From Bacilli bacterium (GTDB lineage: Bacteria; Bacillota; Bacilli; RF39; UBA660): a stretch of 64,000 nucleotides of DNA. The position numbers and the translations under genes are program-made. Shown piece after piece: positions 17,924-26,447 of the stretch; positions within the stretch are counted from its first letter, which is position 1; the number at the start of each line of letters is the position of its first letter. Where the stretch lies: NCBI GenBank assembly GCA_017525855.1, contig JAFXSE010000003.1, forward strand, positions 129,486 through 193,485. The letters are read 5' to 3'. The notes beneath the pieces were generated by a model that was not told where the DNA came from, searched no databases, and worked only from the letters and a program-made list of their open reading frames with translations.

Positions 17924-18427
17924 ATGAAACAAACTCCTTTAAAAAGTACGCATAATCAATTGAAAAAGACACCTTTAAAATCCAATTCAAAAGGACTAAA
18001 GGTGTCTTCATCTTTAAGAAAGGTAGGAAATATAAATATTATTACCTTAAAAAATAAAAAAGTTCATTTAAAACAAACTGGTCAATTAAAAAATAATGGT
18101 TCAGAATTAAATAAAAATACTGAGCTTAAAAAGCAAAATGAAAAATCAAAAACTAAATGGGAGCAGGTTCGCAATCAAATACTAGAACGTGATAATTTTA
18201 AATGTATAGTTTGTGGAAAACCAGCTACACAAGTACATCATATACATTTAAGATCTAAGCGTAAAGATTTAATATATGAAAAAAATAATTTAGTTAGTTT
18301 ATGTGATAAATGTCATTTTCATCAAAGTAATGATTTATATAAAGAACAAACAGAAGTAATAGCTAAAGCTAAACATATAACAGTTGAAGAATTACTTAAA
18401 TTTGCAGAAACAAGGAGTGAAGAATAA
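17924..18427 (+). CDS. HNH endonuclease
   Basis: 167 residues. The C-terminal half is a classic zinc-stabilised HNH domain: RDNFKCIVCGKPA, VHHIHLRSK, NLVSLCDKCHFHQS (two CxxC-type pairs plus the HH core and an Asn). The N-terminal 75 residues are a basic tail with repeated PLKS and LKK units. It may be a free-standing homing endonuclease or a phage packaging- or restriction-associated nuclease. It starts only seven bases after a good TATAAT, so its transcript may be nearly leaderless. It is directly followed by the next gene, with no gap. Confidence 0.88.
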   Translation: MKQTPLKSTHNQLKKTPLKSNSKGLKVSSSLRKVGNINIITLKNKKVHLKQTGQLKNNGSELNKNTELKKQNEKSKTKWEQVRNQILERDNFKCIVCGKPATQVHHIHLRSKRKDLIYEKNNLVSLCDKCHFHQSNDLYKEQTEVIAKAKHITVEELLKFAETRSEE

Positions 18428-18877
18428 ATGCTTGAATTTGATATAGAAAAAGTAGAGGCTTTAGATTTTGAAAAAATTAAAGAACAATTACAATATATTT
18501 TTAAGACAGATGAAGATATTGTAAATTTTGTTAATTTTCTTAAAAACGTTCAAAAATTTGTTAGTTTAAGTGATGATAAGCGTCATATGCTTCAAGTTAA
18601 TCTTAGTTATTTTAAATCACAAATTTCTTTATATGAAAAGAAAATTAAATTGCTTATTGATAAAAAGAAAAACGAACAAGTAAGATTAGCTATTAAAAAA
18701 GCAAAAGGTATTGGTGAAAAAATAACTGAGAATACTGTTACTTATTATAGTGAAGAAAATGAAACGTTAGAAGGCTTATTGGAAATTTATGCTTTAGTTA
18801 GTGCTTGGGCTAGTTATATGAATGATTTATATTTTATGTGCGGTCAAACAAATAAGAATTTGGGCTCAAATTATTAA
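18428..18877 (+). CDS. Hypothetical helical protein
   Basis: 149 residues, predicted mostly helical, with two lysine-rich helices in the middle (KKIKLLIDKKKNEQ). ATG follows the HNH stop immediately, with GGAG 8 bases upstream, so it is co-expressed with the nuclease. No recognisable family. A sequence-specific DNA- or protein-binding partner is possible but not shown. Confidence 0.45.
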   Translation: MLEFDIEKVEALDFEKIKEQLQYIFKTDEDIVNFVNFLKNVQKFVSLSDDKRHMLQVNLSYFKSQISLYEKKIKLLIDKKKNEQVRLAIKKAKGIGEKITENTVTYYSEENETLEGLLEIYALVSAWASYMNDLYFMCGQTNKNLGSNY

Positions 18878-18941
18878 CAAAAAGTAAATGTTGGAAAATT
18901 ACATGTGAAAAAAGAAAATTTGGGTTTTTATAAATAAAAAG

Positions 18942-18957
18942 AATTCTATATATTTTA
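18942..18957 (+). promoter_or_regulatory. Phage-type promoter motif AATTCTATATATTTTA
   Basis: ATTCTATATATTTTA, starting 50 bases before the ATG of the possible sigma factor gene. Confidence 0.45.
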
Positions 18958-18991
18958 TTTAGATAAAAAATTTTTTGGAGTAGAAGAGAAA

Positions 18992-20032
18992 ATGCCAAGA
19001 ACAACTGGGATGAAAACTATTAAAAAAGCTAAGTTACAGAAAAGAACTAATCGTAAACAAAACTTTAAAAAATTTTTTGAAATGGGATGTACCGATAAGC
19101 AGTTATTTCTCAATGCTTGTAAAAATGATGAAAATTTGCTTATTTATACTTGTTTAAAACCATCTGAATTAGACGAATATTTAGACAAATTAAAAGAATT
19201 TGAAACTATTGACGAAAAAATGGATTATCTTGTGAATAATCAACCATTTATGAATGAAAACTTAGAAAGATTTGAAAGATGCGTTGAATCAATTGCAGCT
19301 TATTTAAAAGGTTATATTGAGTATAATGGTTATCGTATGGCTAATTCATCTGGTGATAATAATGATTGGACATCTGAATTTTGGGCAAAATTTTGTAAAA
19401 TATGTCAATTTTATCGTACAAGGTGGTTTTTTCCTGATAGCTTAAAAAAGAAATCAACAGTAGTATATAATAAAATACAATATAAAGAATTTGTATATAT
19501 TTGCAGATTGTCAATTACCGGTGAACGTAAACATTTAGCATTTTTAGCTACTATGGATGAAAATTCTTCTATATTTAAAATGTCTTTAGATAGTAAGATT
19601 GACAGCGAACATGGTAATGATAAAACTTTAGCTGATGTTTTACCTGCTCAACAAGATGGTGAATATATGGCTAGTTTATCTAATGTTAATAATATATTAA
19701 AGAAAGCTTTAAGTTTTTGTGATCAATATAATGATGCTAAAAATTATAAAGAAAAAATTGCAGATTTTTATAGTAAACAAGATCCAGTTGGTTTTGATAA
19801 AAAGACAATTATGTTAGGTAAAATCTTTTTATATAAAGCTGGTTTAGTTAGTCCTAAAATTTTACAATTTATTAAAACACTTTCATCTACATATAAATCT
19901 CGTTATAATTTAAGTAATGCTAGAATATTAACACAAATTGATGAATTTAAGCAATATAAAACATTTAAACCAAAAAAGCAATCTGATTTAACATATAAAG
20001 AATTAATTTTGAGAAAAAGAGGTGAATTATAA
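18992..20032 (+). CDS. Possible phage RNA polymerase sigma-like factor (gp55-type), tentative
   Basis: 346 residues. After a basic N-terminus there is a helical region with FWAKFCKICQFYRTRWF near residue 130, and later a SLDSKI stretch followed by LADVLP near residue 197. This resembles the region-2 helix and the SLDxxI...LxDxL linker of sigma70-family proteins, and phage late sigma factors are this divergent. Position supports it: it lies next to replication genes, and the window has a recurring non-sigma70 promoter motif that needs a recognition factor. The C-terminal half is unassigned. It could also be another DNA-binding protein. Its stop overlaps the DHFR start (TAATG). Confidence 0.4.
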   Translation: MPRTTGMKTIKKAKLQKRTNRKQNFKKFFEMGCTDKQLFLNACKNDENLLIYTCLKPSELDEYLDKLKEFETIDEKMDYLVNNQPFMNENLERFERCVESIAAYLKGYIEYNGYRMANSSGDNNDWTSEFWAKFCKICQFYRTRWFFPDSLKKKSTVVYNKIQYKEFVYICRLSITGERKHLAFLATMDENSSIFKMSLDSKIDSEHGNDKTLADVLPAQQDGEYMASLSNVNNILKKALSFCDQYNDAKNYKEKIADFYSKQDPVGFDKKTIMLGKIFLYKAGLVSPKILQFIKTLSSTYKSRYNLSNARILTQIDEFKQYKTFKPKKQSDLTYKELILRKRGEL

Positions 20033-20598
20033 TGACAAAAGAAATAGCTGCAATTTTAGCTGTTGGTCCTTATGGAGTTATAGGTAAAGGTGATAAGTTA
20101 GTTTGGCATTCAAAAGCTGATTTTAAGCACTTTAAAGCAAAAACAATGAATTGGCCATGTATATTTGGAGCTACAACTTTTTATGGTTTACCAAATTATC
20201 CATTGAAAAATAGATTAAATATAGTATTAAATAAACCACAAAAGGAAGATACTTTAGTTGATCCTCGTGGTTGGTTAACTTTTAATGATATAACTAAAGC
20301 ATATGAATATTGTGAAAATTATGATAATGTATTTGTATGTGGTGGTAAATCTATATATGAATATGTAATTAAAAATAATTTAGTTAATACAATTTATTTA
20401 ACTGAAGTAAAATCTGATAAATTAGAAGAAGAAATTCATAATAATATAGATGATTATGTAAGACTAAATATAGATTTTAACTTATTCGAGCATGGCGGTT
20501 GGGTATGTAGTAGTTTTGAGTATCCATCTGAAGAAGATATGAAAGATGATGATGTAAAAGTAAAATTCATAAAATATATTCGAATAAATGAAGTATAA
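20032..20598 (+). CDS. frd: Dihydrofolate reductase
   Basis: 188 residues with the DHFR pattern: an N-terminal AAILAVGPYGVIGKGDKLVW (loop 1, conserved Trp), then ADFKHFKAKTMNWPCIFGATTF (substrate helix and GRxTxxS equivalent), LNIVLNK, and the NADPH-binding VCGGKSIYEYV near residue 100 (family GGxxxYxxxL). It reduces dihydrofolate for dTMP synthesis; phage copies support thymidylate supply, and in T4 the enzyme is also a baseplate component. Coupled to the upstream gene by a TAATG overlap. A GC-rich terminator follows. Confidence 0.93.
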   Translation: MTKEIAAILAVGPYGVIGKGDKLVWHSKADFKHFKAKTMNWPCIFGATTFYGLPNYPLKNRLNIVLNKPQKEDTLVDPRGWLTFNDITKAYEYCENYDNVFVCGGKSIYEYVIKNNLVNTIYLTEVKSDKLEEEIHNNIDDYVRLNIDFNLFEHGGWVCSSFEYPSEEDMKDDDVKVKFIKYIRINEV

Positions 20599-20636
20599 GT
20601 TCTAAATTTAGTCATTAGTTTTTAAACTATGATAGA

Positions 20637-20678
20637 AGTCGTTGCGGTTTTTCCCTCCTTTTCCGTAGCGACTTTTTT
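20637..20678 (+). terminator. Strong intrinsic terminator after DHFR
   Basis: AGTCGTTGCGG (20637-20647) pairs with CCGTAGCGACT (20663-20673) over 11 bp including two G-U pairs, a pyrimidine-rich loop, and six T. It is one of the most GC-rich elements in the window. Confidence 0.88.
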
Positions 20679-20728
20679 ATTTATTATTAAACTAATATCA
20701 ATCAATAACCAATAAAAAGTATAAAAAA

Positions 20729-20740
20729 GTTCTAAATAAA
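20729..20740 (+). promoter_or_regulatory. Phage-type promoter motif GTTCTAAATAAA
   Basis: GTTCTAAATAAA, starting 45 bases upstream of the first tail-fibre-region gene and just after the DHFR terminator. Confidence 0.45.
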
Positions 20741-20773
20741 AAGAATGAATGAGTTATTTTTTGAGAAAATGCA

Positions 20774-21664
20774 ATGGTCTCTATACAAAATAAAATAATA
20801 CATAGATTTATACGTAATTTTTCAGATTATGATGTCGATGGACCATACTATGGTCAAATTATCCCTACAGATACACAAGCTTTTGCAATATATCCAGAAG
20901 ATAGTGAAACTCCAGGTGTTTATTATGTACTTGGAGATGGTATTCATACATATACAGAAATTAAACGTGGCTTAGGTGATAATGAAGCGGCTAAAGAATA
21001 TCCTATGTTTACGAAAGCTGACTTAAGAGCTTTAAAAGAAAAAGCTGATAAATCTTATGTTGATGCTTTAATAGATAAAGTAAAAGAAATTATTAGGGAT
21101 ATTGTTATAGATATAGATGGACTTGGTCGAAGAATAACTCAAAACGAAGAAGACATTGCATATTTAATAGATAATACTTATACAAAAGAAGAAATTGATA
21201 GCAACTATGCCAAATATAAACAAATAGATGAAAATCATAGAACAGTTGCTGTTTCAAGTCCAATTGTTGAAGAGATACCTAATAGTGATGTAGCAACACA
21301 TGATAGTAATAAAGGTTTAGGTGGATGGCATGAGGTTGCAACATTACATGATATGCAAACTATTCAACCTTCAAGAAAAAGAGAAGGTATGGCTGTATAT
21401 GTAAATGAAGTTGATGGTTTGTATGTATTACGAAATGGTGAATGGAAATTATTTGCTTCACAAGCAAAAACAGATGGATATGTTTATTATCAAAGAGTAC
21501 CTAGTGCTGAATGGAATGTATATCATGGATTAATAAAATATCCAAGTGTGACAGTTGTTGACACAGCTAAAAACGAAGTATTGGCTGATGTTACATATAT
21601 AGATACAAATAGTGTAACAATTAGGTTTAATCAACCGGTGAGTGGCTATGCGTATTTAAATTAA
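20774..21664 (+). CDS. Tail fibre/baseplate-associated structural protein
   Basis: 296 residues. The N-terminus resembles fibre-attachment proteins, with a GQIIPTDTQAFAIYPED segment and GDGIHTYTEIKRG near residue 55. A short helical linker with NTYTKEEIDSNYAKY near residue 135 follows. The C-terminal domain contains WNVYHGLIKYPSVTVVD, then NSVTIRFNQPVSGYAYLN, a beta-sandwich ending found at the tips of many phage tail proteins. First gene of the 20774-26288 unit. It is probably a connector between baseplate and fibres; its exact position is inferred. Confidence 0.65.
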   Translation: MVSIQNKIIHRFIRNFSDYDVDGPYYGQIIPTDTQAFAIYPEDSETPGVYYVLGDGIHTYTEIKRGLGDNEAAKEYPMFTKADLRALKEKADKSYVDALIDKVKEIIRDIVIDIDGLGRRITQNEEDIAYLIDNTYTKEEIDSNYAKYKQIDENHRTVAVSSPIVEEIPNSDVATHDSNKGLGGWHEVATLHDMQTIQPSRKREGMAVYVNEVDGLYVLRNGEWKLFASQAKTDGYVYYQRVPSAEWNVYHGLIKYPSVTVVDTAKNEVLADVTYIDTNSVTIRFNQPVSGYAYLN

Positions 21665-21686
21665 TTTTTAATTAGGAATAAGTAAA

Positions 21687-23384
21687 ATGAAAATTGGTAT
21701 AGATTTAAATTTAAGACAAAATGAAATTCAAAATGGCGTCTTTCAAAATTTAGTAGCCGCTCCAGAAACACCTAAGTTAGGTCAAGCTTATTTTGATACA
21801 ACTATGGGTAAGTATGGTTTGTATGAAGGTACACCTGGTAATGAATATTGGGCATACTATGCTACTGTAGAAGATTTACAAAAAGCTATTGATGATTTAG
21901 GTACAATGGCTTATGAAGACAAAAATGATTATTATACAAAACAAGATATAGTTGATCATTTTTGGAGTAATAATGATAAAACTTTAGCTACTGGTCATTT
22001 TAAAGTTGAAACAGATGGTACAAATGGTAAAGCTATAGTTTGGAATGAAGAAACTGGCGGTGGTGCTCAATTTATTAATAAAGATGGCACTGAATCATTT
22101 GTCGGTGTTAATGATGGTGGTATTGCCTCTGGGAATAAAAAATTAGTAGCTCAAATTTATGCAGATAAAAAAGTCGGTGATACTTGGGTAGGTGCAAAAT
22201 TAGATGTTACTAATGAGGGTATGTATTATACCGTTGGTGGTGATAAGTTTGCTCAACGCGCTGTTGATGCCAATGAAATTGCTACACATGGTACAGTTGA
22301 TGCTGAAGCTGCAGCTCGCCAACAAGCAGATGAAGCTTTAAAACAAGAAGTATTATCACATTTATGGAATAATAATACATCATTTGATACTGGTTATTTT
22401 CAAACAGAGGCTTCCGATGCAAACGGTACAGCAAAAATTTGGAATGAAGTTGATGGTGGTGGTATTCAACATAATTCTGCTGCTGCTGATGGAGATACCG
22501 TATTTGTTGGTGTTCATGGCGATGATCAAGTAGGTGAATTTGTTTCTATTTATGCTAAAGATAAATCTGATAGCTCTAAAACAAAAAGAGTACTTGTTAA
22601 AACAGATGGTGCTTATTATTTAAAAAATAATGGTATTACAACTACTCCGAATGATGAAATTGCAACAATAGGTAATGTTTCAGGTAGTGTTGCTGAAGAA
22701 GAAGCTAGAGCTAAAGCTGCAGAGCAAGCCTTAGATGATAAAATCGGTATAGAACAAGGTAGAGCAGAAGCTGCAGAAGCTGCTTTAGATGAGGCAAAAG
22801 CAGATAAAGCTACGACATTAGCAGGTTATAATATTCAAGATGCCTATACTAAAGATGAAGTTGATGCCAAAATGTCCTCTGCTTTCCATTATAGAGGTTC
22901 TGTAGATTATTATGACGATTTACCTGAATCTGGTAATATGGAAGGTGATGTATGGAATATTAAATATGCAGATCCTGATCACGGTGTAGATGCTGGTGAT
23001 AATGTAGTTTGGGTTGAATTAGATGAAAGTGATGAGTCTGGTCTCGGTGGTTATTGGGATGTACTTGCTGGTATTATGGATCTTTCAGCTTATGCTAAGA
23101 AAACTGAAGTACAGGCAGTTGAACAAGAATTAACTGAATTTAAGACAAATTTAAAAGTTGCTGAATTTAATCCAGAAATTGAAGTTGGTGCTAGTGGTTA
23201 TGCTACATGGACAATTCCACATACTCACGGTGAAGATGTTGTTGTAGCTGTTAAAGAAGTTAGTACTAAAGAAGAAATTTTAGCAAACATTACACAAAAT
23301 AATAATAGTGTAACAATCGGAATAAATGCTGAACCAAATACTACTTTGGCTGCTAATACTTATAAAGCAATTATTATCGGTTAA
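21687..23384 (+). CDS. Tail fibre protein with coiled coils
   Basis: 565 residues. It starts with a fibre-entry domain (KIGIDLNLRQNEIQNGVFQN, then GQAYFDTTMGKYGLYEG), common in phage tail proteins. Two similar beta modules follow around residues 90-170 and 220-310 (both with HFxxETDG- or YFQTEASD-like strands and IWNE), then an Ala/Glu-rich coiled coil (about 330-400), an AFHYRGSVDYYDDLP module near 395, and a C-terminal beta domain ending ANTYKAIIIG. No enzymatic motif. Elongated trimeric fibre likely. It lies 22 bases after the previous gene, with its own SD. Confidence 0.7.
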   Translation: MKIGIDLNLRQNEIQNGVFQNLVAAPETPKLGQAYFDTTMGKYGLYEGTPGNEYWAYYATVEDLQKAIDDLGTMAYEDKNDYYTKQDIVDHFWSNNDKTLATGHFKVETDGTNGKAIVWNEETGGGAQFINKDGTESFVGVNDGGIASGNKKLVAQIYADKKVGDTWVGAKLDVTNEGMYYTVGGDKFAQRAVDANEIATHGTVDAEAAARQQADEALKQEVLSHLWNNNTSFDTGYFQTEASDANGTAKIWNEVDGGGIQHNSAAADGDTVFVGVHGDDQVGEFVSIYAKDKSDSSKTKRVLVKTDGAYYLKNNGITTTPNDEIATIGNVSGSVAEEEARAKAAEQALDDKIGIEQGRAEAAEAALDEAKADKATTLAGYNIQDAYTKDEVDAKMSSAFHYRGSVDYYDDLPESGNMEGDVWNIKYADPDHGVDAGDNVVWVELDESDESGLGGYWDVLAGIMDLSAYAKKTEVQAVEQELTEFKTNLKVAEFNPEIEVGASGYATWTIPHTHGEDVVVAVKEVSTKEEILANITQNNNSVTIGINAEPNTTLAANTYKAIIIG

Positions 23385-23409
23385 TTTACATTGATTTGGA
23401 GAGATATCA

Positions 23410-23856
23410 ATGACAGCATCTAATGTTGGAAAATATTATAACCTTGATAGAGACTCAAGCTTATCAGCTAATTCTGATTATCATATTCCATCACAAAAAG
23501 CCGTTAAATCAGCGCTTGCTACAAAACAAGATACTTTAACGGCTGGTGCTAATATAGTAATTGATGGAAATACGATTAGTGCTGTTGTTGAATCAAATGT
23601 TCTAAAATTCGAAGATGTTTCAGTTACTACAGATACTTTTGTAGAAGATGAAACATATGAATCATATCCATTTAAGGCAAATATCAGGTTAACTGGAGTA
23701 ACTGACGAGATGTTTCCTACAGTTATTTTTAGTGTTCCTGATGCTTTATCTGGTAATTATTTATTTGTTGTAGAAACTTATGATGGTGGAGTAACTATAT
23801 GGAGTAAAGCTGTTCCTGAATCCACATTAGTTATTCCAACCATCGTATGTCAATAG
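23410..23856 (+). CDS. Small tail fibre-associated protein
   Basis: 148 residues: an N-terminal fibre element (LATKQDTLTAGANIVIDGNT near residue 40, typical of tail-fibre shafts) and a C-terminal beta domain with EMFPTVIFSVPDA and an ending VIPTIVCQ. The C-terminal domain is paralogous to that of the next gene. Good GGAG site upstream. Likely a fibre tip or adaptor subunit. Confidence 0.6.
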   Translation: MTASNVGKYYNLDRDSSLSANSDYHIPSQKAVKSALATKQDTLTAGANIVIDGNTISAVVESNVLKFEDVSVTTDTFVEDETYESYPFKANIRLTGVTDEMFPTVIFSVPDALSGNYLFVVETYDGGVTIWSKAVPESTLVIPTIVCQ

Positions 23857-23865
23857 GAGTCTAAT

Positions 23866-24387
23866 ATGTCAAAACGTTTTCCTGGTGTATATCCTCCAAA
23901 TTGGAAACCTGGAATGGCTGTTCCAGGTACACGTCATTTGTCATATTGGGATGAATTACTTGGTGGTAAATTAGACAAAAAATATAAACCAAATACTATT
24001 TATGCAGTTGATGAAAATGGTAATCAAGTAATGATTGGTTTTGATGAATTAGGTATAAAAGATGCTCCTATGGATAACAAAGAATATGCACGTAAAAATG
24101 GTACCTGGGATCAAGTAGATACATATACATTTAAATTGAATAATGTACACATTTATAGAGTTAATTGGGAAAGATATAATAATGCAAGTGATATTTACTT
24201 GTATGAATATAAAATAGTAGATGAAAGAATTACAGATCAACTTATTCCTAATGTAATTTTTAATGAAACAGAATCTATATCAGGTTTATTTTCTCCAATT
24301 ACAAATACAAGTAATGGATATGTTTCTATTTATGCAAAAGAAATACCTCAATCAGATTTTATAATACCGGTTGTATTATTCGAATAA
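23866..24387 (+). CDS. Small tail fibre-associated protein, paralogous C-terminus
   Basis: 173 residues. The N-terminal 80 residues are unique (RFPGVYPPNWKPG start, an ARKNGTWDQV linker near residue 75 that is typical of fibre shaft-to-tip transitions). The C-terminal 85 residues form the same beta domain as in the preceding gene (LIPNVIFNETES and a final IIPVVLFE). This suggests duplication of a tip domain on different stalks. AGGAGT site upstream. Confidence 0.6.
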   Translation: MSKRFPGVYPPNWKPGMAVPGTRHLSYWDELLGGKLDKKYKPNTIYAVDENGNQVMIGFDELGIKDAPMDNKEYARKNGTWDQVDTYTFKLNNVHIYRVNWERYNNASDIYLYEYKIVDERITDQLIPNVIFNETESISGLFSPITNTSNGYVSIYAKEIPQSDFIIPVVLFE

Positions 24388-24403
24388 GGATAGGAAATAG
24401 ATA

Positions 24404-24841
24404 ATGTTAGGTAAATCAAATAGTTCAGCATCAAATAGTTATATAAAAATTAAGAATCAGGATATAACTGTTACTGAAAACGGTATTTATACACATGAAA
24501 CCGGATATACTGGTTTAGGGACTGTTACAGTTACTGTTTCAGGTTCAGGTGGCGGTGATTTAGTATATGCAACAAATAATTCAAGTTTTGGTGTTGCACA
24601 AGATCAAAAGGTTTGGGTAAATGTAACTAAATTGGCTGATCAAACAAAAGTTTACACTATTGTAGATTATGCTAATACTAATGAGAATTCTATCACAGGT
24701 GTTGCTAAAGAATCTGGTTTAATTGGTGATAGCATATTAATTTTAACTGTATTAGGTCTTGAGGTTGAAGGTGGGCCATTAATTACAAAAGATGGATATT
24801 TCCTTACAACTAAAGCTAATGAAGTTCTATACTATAAATAA
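24404..24841 (+). CDS. Tail fibre-associated protein sharing its N-terminal module with the giant adhesin
   Basis: 145 residues. The first 45 residues (MLGKSNSS, ITVTENGIYTHETGYTGLG, TVTVTVSG) match the start of the 1586-residue adhesin at 26448 (MLGGTNSN, VTLTENGTF, DYTGFGTVTV). The ending LITKDGYFLTTKANEVLYYK matches the ending of the small gene at 26079 (LITKANENLVIK). So it looks like a minimal protein made of an N-terminal attachment module, a beta core and a shared C-terminal tail. The last codons contain a promoter motif for the next gene. Confidence 0.6.
   Translation: MLGKSNSSASNSYIKIKNQDITVTENGIYTHETGYTGLGTVTVTVSGSGGGDLVYATNNSSFGVAQDQKVWVNVTKLADQTKVYTIVDYANTNENSITGVAKESGLIGDSILILTVLGLEVEGGPLITKDGYFLTTKANEVLYYK
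24824..24839 (+). promoter_or_regulatory. Phage-type promoter motif GTTCTATACTATAAAT inside a gene end
   Basis: GTTCTATACTATAAAT lies in the last codons of the 24404-24841 gene, starting 46 bases before the ATG at 24870, the usual distance. It may give extra expression of the downstream fibre gene. Confidence 0.4.
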
Positions 24842-24869
24842 TAATTAAATTTTTTTAAGGGTATTTACA

Positions 24870-26057
24870 ATGGCAAATAAAACGATTAGTGAATTAAGTA
24901 CAGCCACGTTATCAGATAGTTTAGTGATGGTTGTTGAAGGTGCAGCAGCTACAGAAAAAACAACTGTTGCTTCCTTAAAAGAATATATTCAAGAAGGTGT
25001 ATCTATAGATGTTGATAATGCATTAAGTACTACATCCGAGAATCCTGTTCAAAATAAAGTTATTACAACAGCATTAAATAATAAAGTAGATAGTTCATCT
25101 TTAGCTACTGTTGCTACAAGTGGTGCTTATAGTGATTTAACAGGGACACCAACTATTCCAGCTGCTCAAATTCAATCAGATTGGAATCAAACAGATAATT
25201 CTGCTTTAGATTATATTAAAAATAAACCAACTATTCCAGAGGGTGTTATCGTAGATCAGACTTATGACCCTACATCCACAAATGCACAATCTGGTGTAGC
25301 TGTATCAGAAGCAGTTTCTACAGCATTAAGTAGTGCATATCGTCCAGCTGGATCTGTTAGTTTTGCTAATTTAGGTCAATTAGTAGCAGCCAATGAAGGT
25401 AAAGTTTATAATGTTAATGAATCATTTACAACAACTATTAATTTCGTAGATGGTTTAGGAGCTAATTATCCAGCCGGTACTAATGTTGTAATTATTAATG
25501 TGGGTACTACAGCAGTTCCTGAGTATAAGTATGATGTTTTATCAGGTTTTGTAGATTTGAGTGCTTATGCTACAACTGCTTCATTAGCAACGGTTGCTAC
25601 ATCAGGATCTTATAATGACTTAAGTAATAAACCTACTATTCCTGCAGAAGTTACCGAATCTACAGTTAGTGGTTGGGGATTTACTAAAAATGAAGGTACA
25701 GTTATAAGTGTTAATAATGTAGCTCCAGTTAACGGTAATGTTACATTAAATATTCCTGCTGCACAGGTTCAAGCTGACTGGAATGAAACAGATAGTACTA
25801 GTATGGCATATATTGCTAATAAGCCATCTGGATTTAATGTAGATCAGATTTATGATTCTACATCAGCAAATGCTCAATCTGGTGTAGCTATTGCAGGTGC
25901 TGGTTTCTTAACTCAACATCAAGATATTTCTGGTAAGCAAGATGTTTCTAATTTAGTTACATCTTTGTCAGCATCTTCTACAGATACTCAATATCCAAGT
26001 GCTAAATGTGTTTATGATATGATTGGTGATATTGAAGCAGCTTTAGCAACTATTTAA
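24870..26057 (+). CDS. Tail fibre protein with internal shaft repeats
   Basis: 395 residues. Typical phage fibre composition: MANKTISELSTATLSDSLVM start, repeated TSGxYxDLxxxPTIPA units (near residues 85 and 245), repeated ADWNxTDxxxxxYIxNKP units (near 103 and 300), repeated DQxYDxTSxNAQSGVAV units, and a YRPAGSVSFANLGQL module near residue 165 comparable to the RGSV module in the 21687 gene. The C-terminus has QYPSAKCVYDMIGDIEAAL. The shaft-like repeats suggest a long trimeric fibre. No catalytic site seen. Confidence 0.7.
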   Translation: MANKTISELSTATLSDSLVMVVEGAAATEKTTVASLKEYIQEGVSIDVDNALSTTSENPVQNKVITTALNNKVDSSSLATVATSGAYSDLTGTPTIPAAQIQSDWNQTDNSALDYIKNKPTIPEGVIVDQTYDPTSTNAQSGVAVSEAVSTALSSAYRPAGSVSFANLGQLVAANEGKVYNVNESFTTTINFVDGLGANYPAGTNVVIINVGTTAVPEYKYDVLSGFVDLSAYATTASLATVATSGSYNDLSNKPTIPAEVTESTVSGWGFTKNEGTVISVNNVAPVNGNVTLNIPAAQVQADWNETDSTSMAYIANKPSGFNVDQIYDSTSANAQSGVAIAGAGFLTQHQDISGKQDVSNLVTSLSASSTDTQYPSAKCVYDMIGDIEAALATI

Positions 26058-26078
26058 TAATATTTTTGGAGTACTCAT

Positions 26079-26288
26079 ATGAGTATAGCTAGTGAAATAC
26101 AAAGATTAAAGCTTGTAGTAGCAAATGCTTATTTAGAAGCTGAAAGACTCGGAGCTACTATTCCGGTAAATCGTAATATAGATAATTTACCAGATTGTTT
26201 AGCTACTATTTCTATAGCTGTAAAATTGTTAACTAAAAATAATGAAAGTTTAATAACTAAAGCCAATGAAAATCTTGTTATTAAATAA
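26079..26288 (+). CDS. Small fibre-associated protein (ASEIxRxK module)
   Basis: 69 residues. It begins MSIASEIQRLKLVVANAY and continues GATIPVNRNIDNL, a module also present at the start of the 45098 gene (ASEINRIKTNIENAY, GAIIPSTRNSTNL) and in many phage tail proteins. It ends with the LITKANENLVIK tail shared with 24404-24841. GGAG site upstream. Followed by a terminator. Probably a short structural accessory. Confidence 0.6.
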   Translation: MSIASEIQRLKLVVANAYLEAERLGATIPVNRNIDNLPDCLATISIAVKLLTKNNESLITKANENLVIK

Positions 26289-26312
26289 AAATATTAAAGT
26301 TATGTAATTAAG

Positions 26313-26343
26313 ATGAGTATATAGAGATATATACTCATTTTTT
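26313..26343 (+). terminator. Intrinsic terminator ending the first fibre unit
   Basis: ATGAGTATAT (26313-26322) pairs perfectly with ATATACTCAT (26329-26338), a six-base loop, then a T run to 26343. Confidence 0.75.
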
Positions 26344-26391
26344 ATATTAATTGTTTAGTGTTCATATATTCTTTTATTTATAAAAAATCAA

Positions 26392-26410
26392 GTTCAAATA
26401 GTATATATGA
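26392..26410 (+). promoter_or_regulatory. Phage-type promoter motif GTTCAAATAGTATATATGA
   Basis: GTTCAAATAG followed by TATATATGA, starting 56 bases before the ATG of the giant adhesin chain at 26448. A weaker related sequence (GTTCATATATT) lies about 35 bases further upstream. Confidence 0.5.
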
Positions 26411-26447
26411 ATTTTTGCAAAAATTAAAGATTTTAAGGAAGATATAA

